7,389 bases of DNA from positions 1-7,389 of the forward strand of contig MHOB01000025.1 of NCBI GenBank assembly GCA_001821795.1, written 5' to 3'. The DNA is from Candidatus Ryanbacteria bacterium RIFCSPLOWO2_12_FULL_47_9c (lineage in GTDB: Bacteria; Patescibacteriota; Minisyncoccia; Ryanbacterales; GWA2-47-10b). This document shows positions 1-4,679 of this stretch, piece by piece. The position numbers and the translations under genes were made by a program. The stretch's first letter is position 1. Each line of letters begins with the position of its first letter. The notes below the pieces were generated by a model that saw only the letters and a list, made by a program, of their open reading frames with translations, did no database searches and was not told the origin of the DNA.

Positions 1-126
1 CTTGAGCTGGAAAAGCTACCCGCGTACATTATTGGTTTTGAGGATGAGGGTAGAGAAGTGCTTGAGAAATTTTATAAACCGTACACCAAGGCGCCAAACG
101 GATATATAATCTACAAAAAACAATGA
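1..126 (+). CDS. C-terminal end of an unrecognised protein (5' truncated)
   Basis: Frame 1 is open from the window edge to a TGA at 124-126, giving 41 residues that end in GYIIYKKQ. The fragment is charged in its first half and rich in Tyr and Lys in its second, with no catalytic motif visible. It lies 7 bases before the family 2 glycosyltransferase on the same strand, so the two are probably co-transcribed. The ending loosely resembles the soluble tail of some polytopic glycosyltransferases, but this is too weak to name a family. Being open, in frame and closely spaced to the next gene supports a real gene; its function is unknown. Confidence 0.55.
   Translation, partial: LELEKLPAYIIGFEDEGREVLEKFYKPYTKAPNGYIIYKKQ
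105..110 (+). promoter_or_regulatory. Possible -10 box upstream of the GT2 gene
   Basis: A perfect TATAAT lies inside the end of the upstream gene. The hexamer 17 bases further upstream (TACACC, 82-87) matches the -35 consensus at only three positions. A transcript from here would begin near 117 and give a leader of about 17 bases without a Shine-Dalgarno site. The match may be chance in AT-rich coding sequence, and read-through from the upstream gene is equally plausible. Confidence 0.25.
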
Positions 127-133
127 ATCCTGT

Positions 134-829
134 ATGAAAGTTTCAATTGTTATTCCCGTTTACAACGAGGAAAAAACTGTCCGTAGTGTGATTGATGCTG
201 TTCGCGCGGCATCTTTTGGTGTACCCGTTGAGCGCGAGATTATTGTGGTTGACGACGGCTCGCAAGATAAAACGGAGTCGGCGCTCAAAGAAATTTCCGA
301 TATTAAACTTATTATGCTTGAAAAAAATCAAGGAAAGGGCGCCGCCGTAAAGCGCGGTTTTTTTGAAGCCACCGGGGATTTTGTTCTTATTCAGGATGCT
401 GATTTAGAATATGATGTTAAAGATTATCCAAAACTTTTGAAGCCGCTTTTGGACGGAAGCGCCGATGTGGTGTTTGGCAATCGTTTTCATGGAGAAAAAC
501 ATACGGTTATTTACTTTCGTAATTACTTGGGCAATAAATTTCTTACCTTTCTTTCTAATCTACTGACCGGTCTCAAGCTCGGAGATATGGAAGTGGGTTA
601 TAAGATGTTTCGCAAAGACGTTGTCGATTCATTTAAAGAAAAATTAGTATCGAAGAGATTCGGCATTGAGCCGGAGCTGGTCGCGCGCGTTGCCCGAGGC
701 AAATGGCGCGTATTTGAAGTGCCAGTTAATTACTATAGCCGTACGTATGAAGATGGAAAAAAAATAGGAGTTTGGGATGGGATCAAGGCGATATTCGCGA
801 TTATTTATTTCAACGTTTTGCGAAAATAA
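134..829 (+). CDS. Family 2 glycosyltransferase, DPM1-like (polyprenyl-phosphate sugar synthase type)
   Basis: A 231-residue cytoplasmic or membrane-associated glycosyltransferase of the GT-A fold. It opens with the SIVIPVYNEE strand typical of GT2. The nucleotide-binding VDDGS is at residues 39-43, the metal-binding DAD (DXD motif) at 88-90, and GNRF at 115-118. The C-terminal part holds GYKMFR (155-160), IEPELVARVARG (178-189) and the SRTYEDGKKI segment (202-211). The last two are typical of the dolichyl/undecaprenyl-phosphate mannose or glucose synthase branch. Known members transfer a hexose from a nucleotide sugar to a polyprenyl phosphate; donor and acceptor cannot be read from the sequence. 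No convincing transmembrane segment is seen, so it lacks the membrane domain of longer relatives. The start lies 7 bases after the preceding stop and has no Shine-Dalgarno site. Its 3' end overlaps the convergent methyltransferase by 20 bases. It could supply lipid-linked sugar to the GT39-like enzyme nearby. Confidence 0.9.
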   Translation: MKVSIVIPVYNEEKTVRSVIDAVRAASFGVPVEREIIVVDDGSQDKTESALKEISDIKLIMLEKNQGKGAAVKRGFFEATGDFVLIQDADLEYDVKDYPKLLKPLLDGSADVVFGNRFHGEKHTVIYFRNYLGNKFLTFLSNLLTGLKLGDMEVGYKMFRKDVVDSFKEKLVSKRFGIEPELVARVARGKWRVFEVPVNYYSRTYEDGKKIGVWDGIKAIFAIIYFNVLRK

Positions 830-1625
830 GGTTATGCATCGCGTTTTCATGTATAATACGTGTTTTGTAACCAAGATTTTTGAGAAGCGCTATCATGCTG
901 TCATACGAATACGCAGGATTTTCTATGCCGAAAAATTGAGGCGTGTGGCATTCCATAACGATCTTTTCGATTTTTGAGAAGAGCTCTTTGGGCGCGGAGA
1001 AGAGAATTTCGTACTCTGCCCCTTCGCAGTCGATTTTTAGAAAGTCACAATGCTCGATTTTGTTGTCAAGGAAAATGTCGTTAAGCGTGGTGCTTGGCAC
1101 GGCAATTGTTTCCGACCCTTTTTTATATAAGCTGCTCTCTGCGGAGTTGATGGTATCTTTTTGAAAAGGGAGAATTTTCTTTTCTGCCGAAACAGCCATC
1201 TGGATTGGGGTAACATTTCTTTGGCCGTTTACGTTTATATTTTTTACAAGCTGGCTATAGTTTGAGGGGTCTGGTTCATAACTCAACACTCTGCCGCGTG
1301 CGGCGCGCTGCGCGGCAAGGAGCGTGAACGATCCAATGTGCGCGCCGATATCAATTACGGTATCACTTTCATGAACCAAAAAATCCGCTGGCAGATATTG
1401 CTGGTCGACAATGCATGAGACAGCCATGTAAAGATCAACAACTTTTGCGGTTGGTGAGCTTGTGCGTATCGTGGCGGTCAATATTCCGAGGGGGACGATT
1501 TGTTCAGCTGGGAATGTGAACCAAAATCGAAACCAAGTGCCAGGCGGCCAGAACATAAGCGAACGAAAAAATATTTTTACAAAGTTAATTGCCGCGATTG
1601 TTTTTCGGTAAAGTATACGATACAT
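810..1625 (-). CDS. FkbM family SAM-dependent methyltransferase
   Basis: A 271-residue Rossmann-fold methyltransferase. The SAM-binding motif I is VIDIGAHIGSFT at residues 90-101, the acidic ribose-binding motif is YEPDPSNY (116-123), and the FkbM hallmark FLKIDCEGAEYEIL lies at 195-208. The end of the domain contains the usual MECH strand (224-227). Family members O-methylate sugars, polyketides or glycans; the substrate here is unknown. The 88 residues before motif I include a hydrophobic, aromatic-rich stretch (about 9-40) that could associate with the membrane, although no clear signal peptide is seen. The start codon is the only reasonable one and has no Shine-Dalgarno site. A promoter 12 bases upstream would give a leader of only about 6 bases. 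It is divergent from the GT39-like gene and convergent with the GT2 gene, suggesting a glycan-decorating role beside them. Confidence 0.9.
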   Translation of the reverse strand: MYRILYRKTIAAINFVKIFFRSLMFWPPGTWFRFWFTFPAEQIVPLGILTATIRTSSPTAKVVDLYMAVSCIVDQQYLPADFLVHESDTVIDIGAHIGSFTLLAAQRAARGRVLSYEPDPSNYSQLVKNINVNGQRNVTPIQMAVSAEKKILPFQKDTINSAESSLYKKGSETIAVPSTTLNDIFLDNKIEHCDFLKIDCEGAEYEILFSAPKELFSKIEKIVMECHTPQFFGIENPAYSYDSMIALLKNLGYKTRIIHENAMHNLIFAKR

Positions 1626-1647
1626 AGTATAAAAAGTAGTATATAAT
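1619..1647 (+). promoter_or_regulatory. Predicted promoter of the GT39-like gene
   Basis: A perfect TATAAT at 1642-1647 is preceded after 17 bases by GATACA (1619-1624), which matches the -35 consensus at three of six positions. The expected start of transcription is near 1654. That is past the first ATG (1651) and just before the second (1657). The second methionine may therefore be the real, nearly leaderless start. The weak -35 box overlaps the start codon of the divergent FkbM gene. Confidence 0.45.
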
Positions 1648-1666
1648 TGAATGCATATGCGATCAA
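1638..1666 (-). promoter_or_regulatory. Predicted promoter of the FkbM methyltransferase
   Basis: On the minus strand, TTGATC (1661-1666) is followed after exactly 17 bases by TATACT (1638-1643), a good sigma-70-like pair. The -35 box lies inside the first codons of the divergent GT39-like gene. Transcription would start near 1631, giving a leader of roughly 6 bases before the ATG at 1625. Its -10 box overlaps the -10 box of the opposing promoter by two bases. Confidence 0.5.
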
Positions 1667-3033
1667 GAACGATTCTTGTACTTATCCTCGCCGGTATATT
1701 TTTTACGTCACTTACTTTTTCTTTTTACTATCGCATCAGTCCAACGACTGATGCGAAAGCATATACTCGTATCGCGCGAAATTTGGCGGCTGGCCTCGGT
1801 TATATTGAACATTATGAAAATGCTGGAGATCCGCTTCGGGACGATGCGATTGTCCGCGTCGGCCCGGGATACGAATTTTTTCTTGCGGGCATATATTGGT
1901 TTTTGGGCGGAGAGAATTGGAGTGTGATATGGGCCGTACAAGCGATTTTACGGGTTCTTACCGCATTTTTTATTTTCAAATTATCACTTCTTTTACTTGG
2001 AGACGAACGAGAAGGCAGGAGCGTCGGGATCCTCGCGGCGCTTATCTTTGCCGTATTTCCCGATTTTATTGTCGTAGGAGGGATGCTCCTTGCTGAAACT
2101 TTTCTTATGTTTTTTCTTATTATCGCCACGTATTATTCAATCAAATTATTAAATACCGGAAAGACCTCGTATGCTATTTTTGCAAGCTTTTTTTTGGGAG
2201 TGGCATCACTCACGCGGCCGACGGCGATCCCGGCGGTCCTTTTGCTTGCTGTTTTGCTCGCGCATCGCAAGCGCTGGAAACTTGCTTTCGTTTCACTCGT
2301 TTTTACTATTCTGTTTATTGGCGGATGGTCATTGCGCAATTCGTTTTTGTATGGAAGGCCCCTCTTTACGACAACAGCCGGTTCTTACGCACTTTGGATT
2401 GGGAATAATGCGGATGCGACGGGTGGGTATGATAAAACCCCCCAGATTCAGGAGCTTGTCAGCAAAGAACATTCGGTGGAACTTTCGCAAAAGGCATTCC
2501 GCGATTACTTCGCGTTTATTATTCACCGGCCGTTTAAATTTATTGAACTTCAGTTTCGGAAAACCGCGCTCTATTTTAGTTTGCTCCGGCCGATGGGATT
2601 TTGGCTGTATCTTAATGGAAAGCCCATTGATCGCCTTATTACTATTGGTCTTTCTGGCGCTTTCACTGTTTTGCTTTTTGTATTTGGTGTTGCGGGGGTA
2701 TGGCGGTATTTTCGAGAGAACATAAGAGAAAAATATTTTCTTCTGGGCGCGGTTCTTCTCCAGCCAGTCGTTGTTATTCCAACGTATGTGGAAACGCGCT
2801 ATCGCTATCCGTTTTATTTATTCCTTGTTTTTTTTGCGGCTTATGCAGTGTGGCTACTCTGGAACAAGAAAATTACCCCAAAAATTATTCTTTGGGTTTT
2901 CATTTTGTTTCTTGTTGTGAGCGCCATCGATTTTTTGTATTCTGGCGATGTATTTATTGGAAGATTCAATGACATCCGGCGAGAATCTTTTTCTTCCCAG
3001 ATGCGTTATTACAGAGAGCATGTTAAATCGTGA
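1651..3033 (+). CDS. Polytopic GT39/ArnT-like glycosyltransferase (GT-C fold)
   Basis: A 460-residue integral membrane protein with about ten to twelve hydrophobic segments, the first at residues 7-26 and the last at about 409-428. After the first segment comes the external loop with TTDAKAY (32-38). Asp34 is at the position of the catalytic acidic residue of GT-C enzymes (PMT/ArnT type). Other family-like signatures are SLTRPTAIP (186-194), WSLRNSFLYGRPLF (226-239), LWIGNN (248-253) and ETRYRYPFY (381-389), the last near the end of the membrane domain. Relatives move a sugar from a polyprenyl-phosphate carrier onto protein, lipid or glycan on the outer face of the membrane; donor and acceptor are not evident here. 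The annotated ATG is followed by a second at 1657 that fits the promoter better, and there is no Shine-Dalgarno site. It is divergent from the FkbM gene, and a hairpin follows its stop. The lipid-linked sugar could come from the nearby GT2 enzyme. Confidence 0.85.
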   Translation: MHMRSRTILVLILAGIFFTSLTFSFYYRISPTTDAKAYTRIARNLAAGLGYIEHYENAGDPLRDDAIVRVGPGYEFFLAGIYWFLGGENWSVIWAVQAILRVLTAFFIFKLSLLLLGDEREGRSVGILAALIFAVFPDFIVVGGMLLAETFLMFFLIIATYYSIKLLNTGKTSYAIFASFFLGVASLTRPTAIPAVLLLAVLLAHRKRWKLAFVSLVFTILFIGGWSLRNSFLYGRPLFTTTAGSYALWIGNNADATGGYDKTPQIQELVSKEHSVELSQKAFRDYFAFIIHRPFKFIELQFRKTALYFSLLRPMGFWLYLNGKPIDRLITIGLSGAFTVLLFVFGVAGVWRYFRENIREKYFLLGAVLLQPVVVIPTYVETRYRYPFYLFLVFFAAYAVWLLWNKKITPKIILWVFILFLVVSAIDFLYSGDVFIGRFNDIRRESFSSQMRYYREHVKS

Positions 3034-3038
3034 CCATT

Positions 3039-3080
3039 GGCGCATTTAGAGTTTCGTGCTAAAGTGTGCCGGGTTTTGTT
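3039..3080 (+). terminator. Probable Rho-independent terminator after the GT39-like gene
   Basis: Bases 3039-3049 pair with 3059-3070 in an 11-pair stem containing one G-U pair and one bulged G (3064), around a 9-base loop. The stem begins six bases after the stop codon and is followed by GGG and then TTTTGTT. The T tract is short and displaced by three bases, so the terminator looks moderate rather than strong. Confidence 0.5.
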
Positions 3081-3099
3081 CTCGAGTGACTGTGACCAT

Positions 3100-3118
3100 T
3101 TGACACTGTTGATACTGT
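3100..3118 (+). repeat. Short tandem direct repeat upstream of the Nudix-like gene
   Basis: TTGACACTGT (3100-3109) and TTGATACTGT (3109-3118) are nine of ten identical and repeat with a 9-base period. A third, poorer copy (GTGACTGT) begins at about 3086. The repeats lie 28 bases before the start of the Nudix-like gene, in its presumed promoter region. They contain a -35-like TTGACA and a -10-like GATACT, but no properly spaced pair is clear. They could be an operator or a slippage product. Confidence 0.4.
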
Positions 3119-3131
3119 TTAACAAGGGACA

Positions 3132-3141
3132 GGAAAGGGGG
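3132..3141 (+). promoter_or_regulatory. Strong Shine-Dalgarno site of the Nudix-like gene
   Basis: The purine run GGAAAGGGGG ends five bases before the ATG at 3147 and fixes that start. Such a site is absent before the GT2, FkbM, GT39-like, gmd and active Nudix genes in this window. Confidence 0.7.
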
Positions 3142-3146
3142 TTACG

Positions 3147-3779
3147 ATGCCGAACACGGAAAAGGACACGCATTCGTGTCAGCCGCTGGCGATGGCGGTG
3201 CTCGCAATCGTTCGCACTATCGATGAGGTCAGGCGCGTCTACATGATGTACCAGGACGACGAGCACTACAGAGGATGGAGTATGCCTGGCGGCTGTCTCG
3301 TCTGCGGCGAGGATGACTGGGAGTGGGTGGGGCGCGTGCTCAAGAATGGGGCGGGCACCCAGCTCTCTTCACATCACAAGATCCGCACATTCAACACGCG
3401 CCCCAGGACGGGCTGGGTACCCAATCACCAGGTGGCGACTTTCTTTTGGTGTGATGTTGTGGGGGACTCGATTCGCGGGGCGTTTTTCCCACTCACCGCG
3501 ATCCCCGAAGATGCGCTCGGGCACCACAAGAAGTACGTGGATTGCCTCCGTGCGCACATCATCCGTAAGGAGACGATGCGAACAGGGGGGATCTGGTTCG
3601 ACCAACTCCAGCGCGCTCCCGAGTGGCACTGGCGCATCACATGGATGAAGGGAAACCAGTTCAATGCCCTCATCGACCTCCCGACGCTCGACCGTGCTCT
3701 GGAAGAGCTGGTTCAGCGCCAAGAGAGCTCTCCCTACCGGCTGAATCTGTTCGATGACCAGGGAGAGCAGATCATCTAG
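3147..3779 (+). CDS. Nudix-fold protein with a degenerate Nudix box (probable non-catalytic homologue)
   Basis: A 210-residue soluble protein. A first strand (MAVLAIVR) leads to VYMMYQDDEHYRGW and then SMPGG, the usual lead-in to a Nudix box. The box then keeps the canonical spacing: Gly, five residues, Glu, seven residues, Arg, then Leu and Gly at their expected positions. The three catalytic or metal-binding glutamates of REUXEEXGU are replaced by Val, Asn and Gly (segment RVLKNGAGT). If the fold assignment is right, it is unlikely to hydrolyse nucleoside diphosphate derivatives by the standard mechanism; it may bind a nucleotide or regulate something. The C-terminal third is rich in Trp and His (FDQLQRAPEWHWRITWMKGN) and ends in an acidic tail; I recognise no domain there. 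The gene is G/C-rich at third positions (23 of the first 30 codons, against 9 in the GT2 gene and 10 in the GT39-like gene). It stands alone with a strong ribosome binding site and a strong terminator, which hints at acquisition as a single-gene unit. Confidence 0.7.
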   Translation: MPNTEKDTHSCQPLAMAVLAIVRTIDEVRRVYMMYQDDEHYRGWSMPGGCLVCGEDDWEWVGRVLKNGAGTQLSSHHKIRTFNTRPRTGWVPNHQVATFFWCDVVGDSIRGAFFPLTAIPEDALGHHKKYVDCLRAHIIRKETMRTGGIWFDQLQRAPEWHWRITWMKGNQFNALIDLPTLDRALEELVQRQESSPYRLNLFDDQGEQII

Positions 3780-3781
3780 AT

Positions 3782-3818
3782 GGCGGAACCGTAATTGGCT
3801 CCGCCCTTTTCTTTTTTT
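3782..3818 (+). terminator. Rho-independent terminator after the Nudix-like gene
   Basis: GGCGGAACC (3782-3790) pairs with GGCTCCGCC (3797-3805), with one internal A-C mismatch and a six-base loop. A T-rich run interrupted by a single C follows (3807-3818). It begins two bases after the stop codon and is the strongest terminator in the window. Confidence 0.88.
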
Positions 3819-3852
3819 AAACAAAGTGTTAGGAATATTCTAAACTTTCTTT

Positions 3853-3859
3853 GAGGGGG
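3853..3859 (+). promoter_or_regulatory. Shine-Dalgarno site that fixes the DUF218-like start
   Basis: GAGGGGG lies six bases before the ATG at 3866. It selects that ATG over the in-frame TTG at 3851, which lies upstream of the site and has no ribosome binding site of its own. Confidence 0.75.
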
Positions 3860-3865
3860 TGTGTA

Positions 3866-4519
3866 ATGCAGTATGCGATTGGAGCGTTTGCCGCTCTGGC
3901 GTTTGTGTTGGCTTTCGTGGCTTTTCGCCTCTTGCAGTTTTGGAGGCGTTACGAACGCGTGTGTCGGTCGTTCGCGCGTGAGCGCGCGTCGGTCATTGTC
4001 ATGCATGACCATTACCGAGACACGGCCGAACTCACTGCGCGGCTTGATGCAACGGCGCGGCTCTACGACGAGCTCGAGTGGCATAGTCTCGATCCGAGTA
4101 TTCTTTTGACCTCGGGGCGTTTCAAAGGCGCTTCATCATCAATGTCGGTACTCAACAAGCAAGAGCTTGGAGCGCGCAGGATTCCTCACGGCAGCATCGA
4201 CGTCTTTCTTGGTGACGGTGACCGCGGTGCGGGCGACACCTATCAAGAAGTTGCGCTTGCGTGCCGTTGGCTTCGTGACAATGGTCATGGTTGCGCGTAC
4301 TTCGTTGGTAGCCCGTTGCAGCTATTCCAGGTATTCTACTCTGCTGTATTCAACGGCATCTATCCACGCCTGCACCCGGTGGAGTCTTCCAGTATCGAGC
4401 CGATCTGGATAGTTGCGCGGCTGCTCATGGGGGTCCTCGTCTTTTTTGACCCGCGCGGTTGGAATCCGGTCTCGTTCTGGATACGATTCCGGAGAAGGCA
4501 TATTGTCTACGACATGTAG
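3866..4519 (+). CDS. Membrane-anchored DUF218/YdcF-like protein
   Basis: A 217-residue protein starting MQYAIGAF. Residues about 4-24 form one hydrophobic helix followed by RRYERVCR, an inside-positive pattern consistent with an N-terminal anchor. The middle resembles the DUF218 (YdcF/SanA/ElyC) fold: an Arg/Ala-rich helix (51-70), then ILLTSGRF (79-86), a Ser-rich turn and an ELGA helix. These are followed by DTYQEVALACRWL (124-136), matching the family's conserved Thr and Glu/Asn helix, and FVGSPLQLFQVF (146-157), matching the usual 'vTs..H..Ra' strand-helix. The glycine-rich first strand of the family is poor here (SVIVMHDHYRD). A second hydrophobic stretch (about 180-195) precedes a basic C-terminus. 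Some DUF218 proteins affect envelope integrity or act on lipid-carrier glycans in other bacteria, but the biochemical function here is unknown. The gene lies between two terminators, so it is probably transcribed alone. The family assignment is from motif pattern only. Confidence 0.65.
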   Translation: MQYAIGAFAALAFVLAFVAFRLLQFWRRYERVCRSFARERASVIVMHDHYRDTAELTARLDATARLYDELEWHSLDPSILLTSGRFKGASSSMSVLNKQELGARRIPHGSIDVFLGDGDRGAGDTYQEVALACRWLRDNGHGCAYFVGSPLQLFQVFYSAVFNGIYPRLHPVESSSIEPIWIVARLLMGVLVFFDPRGWNPVSFWIRFRRRHIVYDM

Positions 4520-4526
4520 GCGCAGG

Positions 4527-4552
4527 GCGGCACCACAGCCGCTTTTCTTTTT
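4527..4552 (+). terminator. Rho-independent terminator after the DUF218-like gene
   Basis: GCGGC (4527-4531) pairs with GCCGC (4538-4542) across a six-base loop; G-U pairs can extend the stem outward. It is followed directly by TTTTCTTTTT (4543-4552). It starts seven bases after the stop codon. The stem is short but GC-rich and the T tract is good. Confidence 0.75.
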
Positions 4553-4613
4553 CGGGCAGTTTTTGCAAGACGCGCAAATTATCGCGCTTGATGCTGTCCA
4601 TGGGATCCTGAAT

Positions 4614-4642
4614 TTGATGAAGAGCGATCCTGAACCTATAAT
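4614..4642 (+). promoter_or_regulatory. Predicted gmd promoter
   Basis: TTGATG (4614-4619), a 17-base spacer and a perfect TATAAT (4637-4642) form a strong sigma-70-like promoter. Transcription should begin at about 4649-4650, which coincides with an ATG at 4650 rather than leaving a leader that contains a Shine-Dalgarno site. This is the only convincing promoter between the upstream terminator and gmd. Confidence 0.65.
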
Positions 4643-4649
4643 TGCAAAC

Positions 4650-4679
4650 ATGGCTCAAAATAAAGTCTTGCTCATATGA
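4650..4679 (+). CDS. Putative leaderless 9-codon upstream ORF coupled to gmd
   Basis: From the ATG at 4650 the frame reads MAQNKVLLI and stops at TGA 4677-4679, which overlaps the gmd ATG (4676-4678) in the classic ATGA arrangement. The ATG sits at the predicted transcription start of the gmd promoter. The gmd ATG has no Shine-Dalgarno site, and its own frame is closed by a TAA at 4661-4663. Ribosomes could therefore load on the leaderless small ORF and reinitiate at gmd. This is inference; the small ORF could be chance. Its KVLLI resembles the first strand of many Gmd proteins, so it might also be a relic of an older gmd start. Confidence 0.35.
   Translation: MAQNKVLLI

Noticed and set aside
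2171..2725. 184-codon plus-strand open frame inside the GT39-like gene
   Set aside because: It is a shifted frame of a gene with clear GT-C motifs and hydrophobic segments; its own product has no recognisable motif and an unnatural Cys/Arg/Phe composition.
3369..3824. 151-codon minus-strand open frame opposite the Nudix-like gene
   Set aside because: It is a shadow in G/C-rich sequence, and its start lies beyond the terminator hairpin of the real gene. No ribosome site or motif supports it.
3831..3845. Imperfect inverted repeat around GAATATTC before the DUF218-like gene
   Set aside because: Only the 8-base core is symmetric and AT-rich; the flanks pair only with a bulge, so chance is likely. 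TATTCT there lacks a usable -35 box.
3851..3865. In-frame TTG as an alternative start of the DUF218-like gene
   Set aside because: The strong GAGGGGG site lies downstream of this TTG and six bases before the ATG at 3866, so the ATG is the better start.
4413..4649. Open frame running into the small ORF before gmd
   Set aside because: Most of it overlaps the DUF218-like gene in another frame, crosses that gene's terminator and shows no protein-like pattern. Only the last nine codons from 4650 are of interest.
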